A DNA stretch of 64,000 nt from Carnobacterium maltaromaticum DSM 20342 (GCF_000744945.1 NZ_JQMX01000001.1:3173130-3237129); one strand, 5' to 3'. Positions 7,204-18,052 are shown, counted from the stretch's first letter. Program-made: numbers and translations. The notes: generated by a model from the sequence alone, not told the origin.

Positions 7204-8229
7204 ATGCCAATAAAAAGAAATTTAATCTTAGCCATAGAAACGAGCTGTGATGAGACAAGTGCGGCTGTCGTTGAAAATGGTCACATTTTATTATCAAATA
7301 TTATTGCTTCCCAAATTAAGAGCCACATGCGATTTGGTGGAGTTGTACCGGAAATTGCTAGCCGTCACCATGTTGAGCAGATTACCCAATGTATTGAAGA
7401 GGCAATGGTCGAAGCTGATGTTGATTACTCAGATTTGACAGCAGTTGCCGTCACTGAAGGTCCTGGTTTAGTCGGTGCCTTATTAATTGGGGTGAATGCG
7501 GCTAAAGCAATTGCCTACGCCCACAATCTACCACTGATTCCAGTCAACCATATGGCTGGACATATTTACGCTAATCGTTTAATTCAGCCACTAGTCTTTC
7601 CACTATTAGCCTTAGTAGTTAGTGGTGGGCATACTGAATTAGTTTATATGTCTGCTGACGGGGAGTATCAAATTATTGGTGAAACTCGTGACGATGCGGC
7701 AGGTGAAGCCTACGATAAAGTGGGTCGTGTTTTAGGACTTACCTATCCAGGTGGAAAAAGAATTGATGAAATGGCGCACTTAGGTGAAGATACCTTTCAT
7801 TTTCCGCGCGGCATGATTCGTGAAGATAATTATGATTTTAGTTTTAGCGGACTAAAAAGTGCTTTTATCAACACGGTTCACAATGCTGAGCAAAAAGCTG
7901 AGCTACTAAATAAAAATGATTTAGCGGCAAGTTTTCAAGCTAGTGTTGTCGATGTCTTACTCACTAAAACCTTACGAGCAGCGAAAGAGTTAGACATTAA
8001 GCAGTTGGTTTTAGCTGGTGGAGTAGCTGCCAACAGAGGTTTACGAGAAGGACTTGTTGACATGATGGCCAAGGAGTTACCAGATGTGGAACTTATTATC
8101 CCACCACTCTCATTATGTGGCGATAATGCCGGAATGATTGGAGCAGCAGCTTATGTTTCTTATCAAAAAGGTGAGTTTGCTGATTATCAATTAAATGCCC
8201 AACCAGGATTATCATTTGAAATGGTTTAA
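7204..8229 (+). CDS. tsaD: tRNA N6-threonylcarbamoyladenosine transferase TsaD
   Basis: TsaD (formerly Gcp/YgjD) transfers the threonylcarbamoyl moiety to A37 of tRNAs with TsaB and TsaE. About 341 residues, as expected. Visible motifs are [14 protein letters not shown] at the start, the metal-binding HMAGHIYA (two His near residue 115), VSGGHTELV, and the ATP-site [13 protein letters not shown] and [16 protein letters not shown] 7204 is preferred because GAGG lies just upstream; a GTG at 7195 would add three residues. It closes the operon and is followed by a hairpin. Confidence 0.95.
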   Translation: MPIKRNLILAIETSCDETSAAVVENGHILLSNIIASQIKSHMRFGGVVPEIASRHHVEQITQCIEEAMVEADVDYSDLTAVAVTEGPGLVGALLIGVNAAKAIAYAHNLPLIPVNHMAGHIYANRLIQPLVFPLLALVVSGGHTELVYMSADGEYQIIGETRDDAAGEAYDKVGRVLGLTYPGGKRIDEMAHLGEDTFHFPRGMIREDNYDFSFSGLKSAFINTVHNAEQKAELLNKNDLAASFQASVVDVLLTKTLRAAKELDIKQLVLAGGVAANRGLREGLVDMMAKELPDVELIIPPLSLCGDNAGMIGAAAYVSYQKGEFADYQLNAQPGLSFEMV

Positions 8230-8234
8230 TCGAA

Positions 8235-8270
8235 AAAGATGGAGCTAAAACTAGCTCTGTCTTTTTTTCT
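8235..8270 (+). terminator. Terminator after tsaD
   Basis: Stem AGATGGAGCT / AGCTCTGTCT (with G-U pairs) and a loop of about six bases, followed by a run of seven Ts from 8262. Confidence 0.75.
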
Positions 8271-8378
8271 GTATTTTTATTAAAAATAACATTTAAACGG
8301 TAAAAAATGACAATAGCCACTCTAATTTAGTATTTTCTTTATATCCTCAATAGGAGACAAAAAAGCGGAGGTAAAAAA

Positions 8379-9293
8379 ATGAAGAAGACAAATAAAATTA
8401 TTGTGATTATCGGAGTTTTAATCGTGGGAGTACTTGGTGGGATGGGCGCATTTGCTTATAAAATGTATAGTGATGTGACAAATGTAACGGATAAAATTCA
8501 TAATGAGGTCTCAACAGAAAAAAAACGCGAAGAAAAAGTTAAAGTTAGCCGAGAAGATCCCTTTTCGATTGCCTTATTAGGGATTGATACAGGCGATTTT
8601 GGACGAGTTGACCAAGGTCGTTCGGATTCTGTGACTGTTTTAACTGTAAATCCTAAAACAAAACAAACCAAAATTTTAAGTGTCCCTCGTGATACGTATA
8701 CGGAAATCAGTGGCTTTAATAAAAAAGACAAAATTGCCCATGCTTATGCTTTTGGAGGAATTGAAACAGCCTTAAATACGCTGCAAAATTTATTAGACAT
8801 TCCGATTGATTACTATATTAGTATTGATATGGGAGCTGCCGAAAAAATTATTGATGCAATAGGAGGCGTTGACGTGAACTCGCCGTTAGCCTTTGAATTA
8901 GACGGCATCGCCTTTAAAAAAGGCCCAGCACATTTAAATGGAGAAGAAGCCCTAGCCTATACAAGAATGCGCTATGATGATCCTAAGGGGGATTATGGCC
9001 GACAAGCACGTCAAAGAGAAGTATTAGAAAATATCATTAAAGAGGGTGCGACCCTTTCAAGTTTAATGAAATATAAAGACGTATTAACGGTTATTGAAGA
9101 CAACATGAAAACAAATCTCTCCATTGATGAGATGTTTGAGATTCAAAAAAACTATCGTTCCGCAGCTGATACAATTGAGCAAGTCCAATTGGTGGGTGAA
9201 GGTGAGATGTTAAATGAGGTTTCATACGAAATGATTCCCCAAGATGAAATTGAACGTGTATCGACAATTCTTAAAAATGAACTGGATATTTAA
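8379..9293 (+). CDS. LytR-CpsA-Psr (LCP) family envelope protein
   Basis: LCP enzymes sit in the membrane with an extracellular catalytic domain and attach undecaprenyl-linked glycopolymers (teichoic acid, capsule, rhamnan) to peptidoglycan. The 304-residue product has one N-terminal membrane segment (residues 7-27), then an LCP domain with QGRSDSVTVL, the SVPRDTYTEI motif whose Arg and Asp contact the lipid pyrophosphate, and DYGRQARQREVL near residue 210. Length and order are typical. ATG 8379 follows GCGGAGG. It is the first of three LCP genes in the window; the other two flank tagO. Which polymer each one handles cannot be read from sequence. Confidence 0.9.
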   Translation: MKKTNKIIVIIGVLIVGVLGGMGAFAYKMYSDVTNVTDKIHNEVSTEKKREEKVKVSREDPFSIALLGIDTGDFGRVDQGRSDSVTVLTVNPKTKQTKILSVPRDTYTEISGFNKKDKIAHAYAFGGIETALNTLQNLLDIPIDYYISIDMGAAEKIIDAIGGVDVNSPLAFELDGIAFKKGPAHLNGEEALAYTRMRYDDPKGDYGRQARQREVLENIIKEGATLSSLMKYKDVLTVIEDNMKTNLSIDEMFEIQKNYRSAADTIEQVQLVGEGEMLNEVSYEMIPQDEIERVSTILKNELDI

Positions 9294-9308
9294 CTCTAAT
9301 TAAATGAA

Positions 9309-9345
9309 AAAGGACTGAGAATAATTGATTCTCAGTCCTTTTTTC
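9309..9345. terminator. Bidirectional terminator between LCP and ABC-F genes
   Basis: Perfect 12-base arms AGGACTGAGAAT (9311-9322) and ATTCTCAGTCCT (9328-9339) with A and T runs on either side. The flanking genes converge here. Confidence 0.85.
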
Positions 9346-9347
9346 TG

Positions 9348-11312
9348 TTAAACATCGCCAAGTTTTTCTAAAGCTAAGCTCTGTTCTTCCCACTCATTCA
9401 TAGATGTTTCATTTTTTACTTTCAATTCTTGTAAAATCTGATTAATTTCTTGAACTTTAACATGATTTCCAAATACTTCAGGTAAGGTTAATTGATTCTC
9501 TAAGTCTTGAATAGTCGATTCTAACTCAGCCATTTCAGTTTCTAAGGCTTCAATTCGTCTCGTTAATTGACGAATCAACTTTTGTTCTTCTTTGCCAATT
9601 TGATAATGTTTTTTTGTTCCAGCATTTAGTTCAGTAGGCGCTACTTGAGAGATGTTTTTCAATTGTTCCTCTTCTGCCAAAAGACGTAATTCTTCTTCCT
9701 CAGCCTTCTTCTCTAAATAATAATCATAATCACCTAAATAAAGTTTACTTCCAGTTTCCGATAACTCTACAACAGTCGTCGCAATTCGGTTGATAAAATA
9801 GCGATCATGGGAAACAAATAGTAGCGTCCCAGGAAACTCAATTAAAGCATCCTCTAAAACTTCTTTACTATCAATGTCTAAATGGTTTGTAGGCTCATCT
9901 AAAATCAGAAAATTATCTTTCTCCATTGAAAGCTTAGCCAATGCTAGACGAGCTTTTTCACCACCACTTAAACTAGTTACTGATTTTTCAACATCTTCAC
10001 CAGAAAATAAGAAGCTACCTAAAATGCTGCGAATATCTTTTTCTGGAGTTAAGGGATGAGCATCCCATAGTTCAGCTAAAACAGTTTTAGTCGAGTTTAA
10101 ATTTGCTTGTTCTTGGTCATAATAGCCCACTTCAACATTGGCCCCAAAGCGTTTTTCGCCTTGAATTAACGGAATATCATCTACTAAAGATTTAAGCAAA
10201 GTTGATTTCCCAATCCCATTGGGACCCACTAAAGCGACTGCGTCTAGTTTACGAATATCTAATTGAATCGGTGCTGAAATAATTTTATTGTCATATCCAA
10301 CAGCTGCATCATTAACCGTTAAAACAACATTTCCGCTTTCCTTAGCTGGTTGAAATTTGAAGCGAGCTGACTTTTCATCCCCTTTAGGCTTATCTAAACG
10401 GTCCATCTTTTCTAATTGCTTACGCCGACTTTGAGCCCGTTTTGTTGTCGTTGCTCGGACTAAATTTCGGGCGACAAAATCTTCTAATTTCGCAATTTCA
10501 GTTTGTTGTTTTTCAAACTCTTTCCATTCTCGTTCTAAATTTGCAGCTTTTTGATCTAAATATTTTGTATAATTGCCTTTATAGTGAGTCATTTTTTGTC
10601 GACTAAGTTCATAGACTTCATTCACAACTTTGTCTAAAAAATAGCGATCATGAGACACAATCAATAGTGCACCTTTATAAGTTTGCAAATAATCTTCTAG
10701 CCAATTTAAAGTGGCAATATCTAAATGGTTCGTCGGTTCATCCAAGACTAGTAAATCTCTTTTTTCCAATAACAATCGAGCTAATGCCAGACGCGTTTTT
10801 TGACCACCAGAAAGTTGTGTAATACTTTTTGTGTAATCCTGTTCAAAAAAACGAAAACCATGTAAAACAGAGCGAATTTCAGCTTCAAAACCAAATCCAT
10901 TGGCTGAACTAAAATCATGTTGCAATTGATCATAATCATCTAAGACTTTTTGGTAGGCTTCAGAATTCGCTAGTAACTCAGGTTCACCTAATTTTTCTTC
11001 TAATAGATGCATGCGTTTTTCCATTTGGAGCACAGGTTCAAAAACAGTCAGCATTTCGTCCCAAATAGTTTTATCAGAATCTAAACCAGTATGTTGCGCT
11101 AAATAACCAACAGTCACAGCTTTGCCTTTAGCAATCTTACCAGCATCTGGATCTTCAAGTCCGACAATCATTTTTAATAAAGTTGTTTTCCCCGCACCGT
11201 TTCGACCAACTAAAGCAATTCGCGAAGTATCTTGAATTTCTAATTGAATATTTTCAAAGAGCACGTCAGCACCAAAATGACGTGCTACTTGTTGAGTTTG
11301 TAATAAAATCAT
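9348..11312 (-). CDS. ABC-F family ATPase (Bacillus YdiF-like)
   Basis: A cytosolic soluble ABC-F protein of 654 residues with two ATPase domains and no membrane segments; this family acts on the ribosome. Domain 1 has Walker A GRNGAGKTT (about residue 36), signature LSGGQKTRLALA and LDEPTNHLD. A charged linker (EKQQTEIAKLEDFVARN, then KRAQSRRKQLEK) follows. Domain 2 has GPNGIGKST, LSGGEKARLALAK and LDEPTNHLDID. A C-terminal coiled coil runs from about residue 560 to the end. It lies between tsaD and rex as ydiF does in Bacillus, though here on the opposite strand. No evidence indicates an antibiotic-resistance role. An extended -10-like TGCTACACT lies upstream on the minus strand (about 11346-11354). 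Confidence 0.9.
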   Translation of the reverse strand: MILLQTQQVARHFGADVLFENIQLEIQDTSRIALVGRNGAGKTTLLKMIVGLEDPDAGKIAKGKAVTVGYLAQHTGLDSDKTIWDEMLTVFEPVLQMEKRMHLLEEKLGEPELLANSEAYQKVLDDYDQLQHDFSSANGFGFEAEIRSVLHGFRFFEQDYTKSITQLSGGQKTRLALARLLLEKRDLLVLDEPTNHLDIATLNWLEDYLQTYKGALLIVSHDRYFLDKVVNEVYELSRQKMTHYKGNYTKYLDQKAANLEREWKEFEKQQTEIAKLEDFVARNLVRATTTKRAQSRRKQLEKMDRLDKPKGDEKSARFKFQPAKESGNVVLTVNDAAVGYDNKIISAPIQLDIRKLDAVALVGPNGIGKSTLLKSLVDDIPLIQGEKRFGANVEVGYYDQEQANLNSTKTVLAELWDAHPLTPEKDIRSILGSFLFSGEDVEKSVTSLSGGEKARLALAKLSMEKDNFLILDEPTNHLDIDSKEVLEDALIEFPGTLLFVSHDRYFINRIATTVVELSETGSKLYLGDYDYYLEKKAEEEELRLLAEEEQLKNISQVAPTELNAGTKKHYQIGKEEQKLIRQLTRRIEALETEMAELESTIQDLENQLTLPEVFGNHVKVQEINQILQELKVKNETSMNEWEEQSLALEKLGDV

Positions 11313-11399
11313 AGTAGTATCCTTTCTTATAACAGCTTCATCCCTAGTGTAGCATAGATTGCAGACGGATAAAATTGAAATCCAGAGATTTTAAAGAGA

Positions 11400-11600
11400 A
11401 GTTTGCTACAAAAAGTGATTCACAAGCAAAGCCTTGTGAATTTAATGAATAGATTGTGACATGTGAATTCAGTTATTCCCAAGCAGATAACTGGTAATAT
11501 AATGAAAGCATGCTATAATAAATTTGTTCATTACTTATTATGCGATTGTGAAGCTTCGTAATTTGTAGTGGATATTGTGAACTAAACACAAACTAGTTTC
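11400..11600. promoter_or_regulatory. rex promoter region with several Rex-like half sites
   Basis: A cluster of TTGTGA-type half sites lies between the divergent ABC-F gene and rex: TTCACAA at 11419-11425, TTGTGAA at 11434-11440, TTGTGAC at 11454-11460, TTGTGAA at 11546-11552, and TTGTGAACTAAACACAA at 11575-11591. The last is an inverted repeat of TTGTG/CACAA with a 7-base spacer, one short of the usual Rex operator TTGTGAAN4TTCACAA. An extended -10 TGCTATAAT lies at 11511-11519. Rex is known to repress its own and other genes at such sites under low NADH, so autoregulation is likely but unproven. Confidence 0.5.
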
Positions 11601-11636
11601 AGCAAATAAATACAAATGATTAATGGAGGAAAAAAA

Positions 11637-12290
11637 ATGTCTACTCAAAAAATACCTAAGGCAACAGCAAAACGTTTGCCTATTTATTACCGTTACTTAC
11701 GTTTCTTGAATGATGCAGGGAAAGATCGTGTCTCTTCAACAGAGTTAAGCGATGCTGTTAAAGTTGATAGCGCAACAATTCGTCGTGATTTCTCCTATTT
11801 CGGTGCTCTTGGAAAAAGAGGTTATGGTTATGATGTTGAAGATCTATTGAACTTCTTTAGTAAAACCTTGAACCAAGATCGTTTAACAAATGTTGCTTTA
11901 ATTGGAGTGGGAAACTTAGGCCATGCATTATTAAACTATAATTTCCACCAAAGTAATAACACTAGAATTAGTGCAGCCTTTGATATCGATGAAAAATTAG
12001 TTGGAACAATTGCTAGTGGTGTTCCTGTTTATCCTATGAGTGAAATGGTGGAACAATTAAAATTACAACAAATTGAAGTCGTGATTTTAACTGTCCCAGC
12101 TCCTGTGGCTCAAGAAACAGTCAACCAATTAGTGGATGCAAATGTTAAGGGAATTATGAACTTTACACCATTAAGAATTTCTGTACCAGATGATATTCGC
12201 GTACAAAATGTTGATTTGACGAATGAACTACAAACTTTAATTTATTTCTTAGATCATTATACAGCTGATGATATGACAGAAGAAGAATAA
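11637..12290 (+). CDS. rex: Redox-sensing transcriptional repressor Rex
   Basis: Rex senses the NADH/NAD+ ratio and represses fermentation and respiration genes when NADH is low. The 217-residue product has an N-terminal winged helix ([20 protein letters not shown], then [14 protein letters not shown]), a Rossmann domain with the GVGNLG nucleotide loop (about residue 93), and the C-terminal helix ([10 protein letters not shown]) used in domain-swapped dimers. I chose ATG 11637, preceded by GGAGG at 11625-11629; an in-frame ATG at 11616 lacks a site. The neighbourhood tsaD-ydiF-rex-ydiK-ydiL-groESL matches Bacillus. Confidence 0.95.
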   Translation: MSTQKIPKATAKRLPIYYRYLRFLNDAGKDRVSSTELSDAVKVDSATIRRDFSYFGALGKRGYGYDVEDLLNFFSKTLNQDRLTNVALIGVGNLGHALLNYNFHQSNNTRISAAFDIDEKLVGTIASGVPVYPMSEMVEQLKLQQIEVVILTVPAPVAQETVNQLVDANVKGIMNFTPLRISVPDDIRVQNVDLTNELQTLIYFLDHYTADDMTEEE

Positions 12291-12302
12291 TAAATAAATA
12301 AA

Positions 12303-12337
12303 AAAAGCAGCAAACCTATTTAGGTTTGTTGCTTTTA
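12303..12337. terminator. Bidirectional terminator after rex overlapping the ydiK-like 3' end
   Basis: Arms AGCAGCAAACCTA (12306-12318) and TAGGTTTGTTGCT (12321-12333), with A and T runs on both sides. The right arm encodes the last residues of the minus-strand ydiK-like gene, so the hairpin is partly coding. Confidence 0.75.
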
Positions 12338-12522
12338 CTAATTTGTAGATAAATTTGGAGCATTTTTGTCGCACGAACAAAATCATTAGTGGCAATTAAA
12401 ACACAAAGGATTGTAAAAAATCCCCAGCCAGAAGTTGAGACAAAATCAACAGCAAACCAAATGAATACAGCGGCTAAAATATAATTGAAAATAATTTGAA
12501 TGAAAAACCCGTTTTTACTCAT
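12316..12522 (-). CDS. YdiK-like small membrane protein (DUF4305-type)
   Basis: A 68-residue protein with two membrane segments (about residues 8-25 and 31-48) joined by a short turn (DFVSTSGWG), ending in a basic tail (SKSNKPK). Size, two-helix layout and position beside rex and a CPBP gene match Bacillus YdiK, whose function is unknown. It is downstream of the CPBP gene on the minus strand with a 57-base gap, so probably co-transcribed. The call rests mainly on synteny and topology. Confidence 0.65.
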   Translation of the reverse strand: MSKNGFFIQIIFNYILAAVFIWFAVDFVSTSGWGFFTILCVLIATNDFVRATKMLQIYLQISKSNKPK

Positions 12523-12579
12523 TGAACTAAAAATTCCTTTCTGTTAAAACCCAAAGTTAAGAGAAACTTCTAAATAGAA

Positions 12580-13230
12580 TTAAATTAGACTTAAAATCAC
12601 TGCAATTGTATTCATTAATACATGGGCAATAATAGGTGTGGCGATATTTTTGGTTTTCGTATATAAAAAGCAAAAGACCAAGCCCATTGTTGAATAAACT
12701 AAAAAATGACCATCCATATGCACAAAAGCGAATAATAGGGAGCTAATTACAGCAGCGCCAACAGCTCCACTTAAATCAAAGAAAAAACCAAAAATAACTT
12801 TACGAAAAACAAACTCTTCCATAATAGGACCAAATAAAACAGTCGTCAATAAAAATAAAGGATACTTGTTGATAATCGCAAAAATTTCAGCTGAATTTTG
12901 TGAAGCAATAGTTTGCTGAAATAAATGAACTTCAATAAATTGTGCTAATTTTTGCATAATTATTGCGGCAAAAACACCGATAATTCCCCAAGTAATAGCC
13001 TGTTTAAGCGAAAGTGATTTTTGCAAAGTAATGCTGTTCCGAATAGTTGATTTTCGATTCAATTGTATCATTATAAGAGTACCTAAAGCAAAAAATAATA
13101 ACGTTCCATAGACTACGAATTCAATTTTCAGCTGTTTAGGCGCAATTTGTGCCAATAAAACCGGTAGAAGTTGAGCGAGAAGATACGTGAATAGTATCGC
13201 AATGGATGTATGTTTAATGGTTAATTTCAA
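12580..13230 (-). CDS. CPBP family intramembrane metalloprotease-like protein (YdiL-like)
   Basis: An integral membrane protein of 216 residues with about six hydrophobic segments. It contains the CPBP/Abi signature: EEFVFRKVIFG (E-E-x3-R, about residue 137), FAFVHMDG (F-x3-H) and HVLMNT. These residues are the predicted active site of glutamic-type intramembrane proteases such as Rce1. The family includes bacteriocin-immunity proteins, but here it stands where Bacillus ydiL does, next to groESL, which favours a housekeeping role. An extended -10 on the minus strand (TGCTATACT, complement of about 13307-13315) precedes it. Confidence 0.85.
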   Translation of the reverse strand: MKLTIKHTSIAILFTYLLAQLLPVLLAQIAPKQLKIEFVVYGTLLFFALGTLIMIQLNRKSTIRNSITLQKSLSLKQAITWGIIGVFAAIIMQKLAQFIEVHLFQQTIASQNSAEIFAIINKYPLFLLTTVLFGPIMEEFVFRKVIFGFFFDLSGAVGAAVISSLLFAFVHMDGHFLVYSTMGLVFCFLYTKTKNIATPIIAHVLMNTIAVILSLI

Positions 13231-13443
13231 TAGTATAATCCTCTTTAGTCAAAATTTTAACTGCTTAGTGAATTTTGTTTCTTCCTTTATAGCAATCAAT
13301 TTTATTAGTATAGCATATTATGAAATCACGTGTTTTAAAATTTGTTTTTTTTAATGAAAGTAAGTCAAGTTTACTCTCTAATGATTTTTAGCAAAAAGTT
13401 TAAAATTTTATCTATTTATTTAAAAAAAAATCGAGTAAATGAC

Positions 13444-13510
13444 TTGCATTTTTTGCTGAACTTGATTATAGTAAAAGAGTAGTTTAGCACTCGCGTATAA
13501 AGAGTGCTAA
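13444..13510 (+). promoter_or_regulatory. groESL promoter with CIRCE operator
   Basis: A promoter TTGCAT (13444-13449), 17-base spacer, TATAGT (13467-13472) is followed by a perfect CIRCE element TTAGCACTC (13484-13492), 9-base spacer, GAGTGCTAA (13502-13510). CIRCE is the HrcA operator, so the operon is expected to be repressed by HrcA and induced by heat. hrcA itself is not in the window. The remainder of 13231-13443 shows nothing coding. Confidence 0.95.
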
Positions 13511-13550
13511 AAAAGAAAAATTATAAAAAGAAAAACTGGAGGGATTTTAC

Positions 13551-13835
13551 GTGTTAAAACCATTAGGAGATCGAGTTATAATTGAAGTTGCTAAAGAACA
13601 AGAGAAAACTATCGGTGGCATTGTGCTAACGAGTTCAGCACAGGAAAAACCTCAAACTGGAACAGTCATCGCTATTGGCGAAGGCCGTGTGCTAGAAAAT
13701 GGTACGAAAGTTGATATCGCTGTTAAAGTAGGCGATACCGTTTTATTTGAAAAATATGCTGGTGCTGAAGTTAAGTATGATGGCAAAGAATATTTAGTCG
13801 TAAAAGAACATGATTTAGTCGCAATCGTTGACTAA
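13551..13835 (+). CDS. groES: Co-chaperonin GroES
   Basis: GroES caps the GroEL cage during ATP-driven protein folding. The 94-residue product has the standard start [12 protein letters not shown], a mobile loop region ([20 protein letters not shown], about residues 15-34) and the roof and base motifs AIGEGRV and VLFEKYAG, ending [10 protein letters not shown]. The start is GTG at 13551 after CTGGAGG. The adjacent groEL is 42 bases downstream, the usual two-gene operon under CIRCE control. Confidence 0.97.
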   Translation: MLKPLGDRVIIEVAKEQEKTIGGIVLTSSAQEKPQTGTVIAIGEGRVLENGTKVDIAVKVGDTVLFEKYAGAEVKYDGKEYLVVKEHDLVAIVD

Positions 13836-13865
13836 ACTCCAATAAAAAAACTAAAAAAATTATGA

Positions 13866-15509
<1,644 letters not shown>

Positions 15510-15519
15510 GTTAAATACA

Positions 15520-15560
15520 AAAAAGGAGGATTTCTCATCATGAGAAATCCTCCTTTTTAT
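15520..15560 (+). terminator. groESL terminator
   Basis: Perfect 17-base arms AAAAGGAGGATTTCTCA (15521-15537) and TGAGAAATCCTCCTTTT (15541-15557) with a 3-base loop and T tail. Confidence 0.9.
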
Positions 15561-15570
15561 TGTTAATCCT

Positions 15571-15780
15571 ATTGATTTAGTCGGTTTTCTGTTTGCTATC
15601 TTGAAAATCCTTCCTAATGCAGATATGAAACCACAAGTCTTTGAATAAGGAACGGTAACAGTCTCACTTGATGGCTATGAAACGATAGAGTTAAATGACT
15701 TTAAACAAGATTTCGCTTCTAGCTTCAGAGACAATTCTGACTATGCAGGTTTATTACTAGCTAAATATACGAAGGTTTGA
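15571..15780 (+). pseudogene. Remnant of a protein-coding gene with an in-frame stop
   Basis: A single frame of 70 codons runs from 15571 to a TGA at 15778-15780 with one internal TAA after KPQVFE. Before it the frame reads IDLVGFLFAILKILPNADM; after it GTVTVSLDGYETIELNDF and a C-terminal end LLLAKYTKV. The residue mix is protein-like rather than random intergenic sequence, but no start codon with a ribosome binding site is visible. I take it as the 3' remainder of a deleted gene. The family was not recognised. It lies in the 377-base gap between groEL and the next gene. Confidence 0.45.
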
Positions 15781-15886
15781 TAATAATCTACTGATTGGTT
15801 ATTATAGTAGTATAAGATAATAGCTAAAAAAGATGGAAGCAACTTGATAAAATAAAAGAAAGCTAAATTGAGACGGAGGAATTTTG

Positions 15887-16876
15887 ATGTGTACAGGTAT
15901 TTCATTAAAAACAGTTGAACAGACTATTTTTTGGGGAAGAACACAAGAATTTGATTTAGATTTACCGTACCAAGGAGTAATTATCCCTAAAGACTATTTA
16001 ATAGAGGATACATTAACAGCGTTTGAGACAAAGTATGCAGTTATGGGAATTGGTGTGAAAGGTATGTCGACTATGATTGATGGAGTCAATCAAGCTGGTA
16101 TTGCTGGAGGAAGTTTTTATTTTGCCCATTACAATAACTATTCAAGTGAAAAAAGTATCAAAGATCAAGGAAAAAAAGCATTGCGTGGCCAAGAAGTTGT
16201 CCTATGGGCACTATCGAATTGTGCTACTTTAGAAGAAATTAAAACAAGAATTAATAGTGAAATTGGAGTGGCGGAAGGAGAGTTATCCTTACCACAGCAT
16301 TATGTTTTTCAAGATACCAAAGGGAATTCAATCGTAGTAGAGCCTTCTATTGAAAATGGTTTTAAAATTTTTGACAATCCAATCGGTATTTTTACTAACA
16401 ATCCTCCTTTTGATTGGCATTTAATTAATTTACAAAATTATGTTCAACTTTCAAGTCAGACAGTAGAAGGAATCCAACTTGGTAACGAGTCAGTATTTTC
16501 TCCTGGAAAAGGTTCTGGTTTATTAGGAATTCCAGGAGATTATACACCGCAATCAAGATTTGTTCGAGCAACAGCTTTAAAATTTTTATCAGCAAAGGTC
16601 ACGAAAGAAGAGGCTGTAGGACATCTTTTCCATTTATTTAATAGCTTTGATATCCCTAAAGGTGTTGTTCAATCTAAAGGAAATGCGACTTCTCAAACAA
16701 CCCATTATACAGTCGTATATGATCTAGCCGAAAAAATCATCTACTTTCATAATTATGAAAATAGACAAATTCAAACACTTAAATTTAAAGAAGAAGCGCA
16801 ACAATCAAAAACGATTACCCGTTTTGAACTAGAAAAAACACCTCAGATTTTGGAGATGAAGGAAATAAAAAATTAA
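15887..16876 (+). CDS. Choloylglycine hydrolase / penicillin V acylase family (Ntn hydrolase)
   Basis: An N-terminal-nucleophile hydrolase of 329 residues, the usual size. Removal of Met1 exposes Cys2 (MCTGISL), the nucleophile of bile salt hydrolases and penicillin V acylases. Other family features are GRTQEFD (Arg18 conserved; Glu at position 21 where many members have Asp), GVNQAGIAGGSFYF, the oxyanion-site Asn in TNNPPFDWHL, and the late Arg in PQSRFVRA. The start is ATG 15887 after ACGGAGG, not the TTG one codon earlier, because Cys must follow Met. There is no signal peptide, so it is cytosolic. Substrate (conjugated bile salts, penicillin V or acyl-homoserine lactones) cannot be told from sequence. 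Single gene with its own terminator. Confidence 0.9.
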   Translation: MCTGISLKTVEQTIFWGRTQEFDLDLPYQGVIIPKDYLIEDTLTAFETKYAVMGIGVKGMSTMIDGVNQAGIAGGSFYFAHYNNYSSEKSIKDQGKKALRGQEVVLWALSNCATLEEIKTRINSEIGVAEGELSLPQHYVFQDTKGNSIVVEPSIENGFKIFDNPIGIFTNNPPFDWHLINLQNYVQLSSQTVEGIQLGNESVFSPGKGSGLLGIPGDYTPQSRFVRATALKFLSAKVTKEEAVGHLFHLFNSFDIPKGVVQSKGNATSQTTHYTVVYDLAEKIIYFHNYENRQIQTLKFKEEAQQSKTITRFELEKTPQILEMKEIKN

Positions 16877-16884
16877 GTTTTTTG

Positions 16885-16912
16885 AGAATAGTCAAAAGAC
16901 TATTCTTTTTAG
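16885..16912 (+). terminator. Terminator after the choloylglycine hydrolase gene
   Basis: Arms AGAATAGTC (16885-16893) and GACTATTCT (16898-16906), 4-base loop, followed by Ts. Confidence 0.8.
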
Positions 16913-17068
16913 TTAGATAAAGTAAACTAAGATTAAGTTAAATTTAGAATGAATAGGTGAGAAGAATCTGATAGTAAGGTATAATTAATTTTGACTTAAA
17001 AGAATAAATACTTAAACTTGATGCTTAAGTAACACTAAAATGATTAATAGCTTGAGGAGGAAATAAAA

Positions 17069-18052
17069 ATGACAGTATTAGTATTAGGTGGAGCTGGTTA
17101 TATAGGCTCACATGCAGTAGACCAATTGATTACGAAAGGCTATGATGTAGCTGTCGTTGATAATTTGAAGACAGGACATAAAGAATCATTGTCAGATAAA
17201 GCGCGTTTTTATCAAGGAGATATTCGTGACAAAGCTTTTATGGAAGATGTTTTCACTAAAGAAAATATTGAAGGTGTCATTCATTTTGCCGCAAGTTCTT
17301 TAGTAGGGGAGTCAATGGAGATACCTTTAGACTATTTTAACAATAACGTTTATGGCACACAAGTAGTGTTAGAAGTGATGGAAAAATATAATGTTAAATC
17401 CATTATATTTTCTTCATCGGCAGCAACTTATGGAGAACCAAAAGTCATTCCAATTGAGGAGACAGCAGCAACAAATCCAGAAAGTACGTATGGTGAAACA
17501 AAGTTAATGATGGAAAAAATGTTGAAATGGTGTGATAAAGCCTATGGTATGCGCTTTGTTGCGTTACGATATTTTAATGTTGCCGGAGCAAAATTAGATG
17601 GAACAATTGGAGAGGATCATAATCCAGAGTCACATTTATTGCCAATTATCTTGCAAACTGCCCTTGGTCAAAGAGAGAAATTTACGATTTATGGTGAAGA
17701 TTATGAGACACCAGACGGTACTTGTATTCGTGATTACGTTCATGTGGTGGATTTAATTGATGCACATATTTTAGCCTTGGAATACTTACAGGCTGGAAAT
17801 TCAAGTAATACCTTCAATTTAGGCAGCTCAACGGGCTTTTCTGTTAAGCAGATGTTAGAAGCTGCTAGAGAAGTGACTGGGAAAGAAATTCCAGCTACAG
17901 TTGTTTCACGTCGTGCAGGAGATCCTAGTACATTAATTGCTGCTAGTGATAAAGCTCGTGAAGTATTAGGATGGAAACCTCAATATACAGACGTCAATAA
18001 AATTATTGAATCTGCTTGGAATTGGCATGGGAAGCATCCAGAAGGGTACTAA
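17069..18052 (+). CDS. galE: UDP-glucose 4-epimerase
   Basis: GalE interconverts UDP-glucose and UDP-galactose with bound NAD in the cytosol. This 327-residue short-chain dehydrogenase has the GGAGYIGSH nucleotide loop at residues 7-15, SSSAATYG, the catalytic YGETK (Tyr-x3-Lys, about residue 149), the RYFNVAGA motif, and the C-terminal GRxxDP-like RRAGDPS. Start ATG 17069 follows TGAGGAGG. A TATAAT box lies at 16980-16985. It stands alone, not in a Leloir operon, and precedes the polysaccharide region, so supply of UDP-Gal for surface glycans is a likely role. Confidence 0.93.
   Translation: MTVLVLGGAGYIGSHAVDQLITKGYDVAVVDNLKTGHKESLSDKARFYQGDIRDKAFMEDVFTKENIEGVIHFAASSLVGESMEIPLDYFNNNVYGTQVVLEVMEKYNVKSIIFSSSAATYGEPKVIPIEETAATNPESTYGETKLMMEKMLKWCDKAYGMRFVALRYFNVAGAKLDGTIGEDHNPESHLLPIILQTALGQREKFTIYGEDYETPDGTCIRDYVHVVDLIDAHILALEYLQAGNSSNTFNLGSSTGFSVKQMLEAAREVTGKEIPATVVSRRAGDPSTLIAASDKAREVLGWKPQYTDVNKIIESAWNWHGKHPEGY

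Noticed and set aside
9348..11312. Antibiotic-resistance ABC-F protein (Msr/Vga/OptrA type)
   Set aside because: Conserved position next to rex and housekeeping-like sequence point to a YdiF-type ribosome factor, with no resistance-type context such as a leader attenuator.
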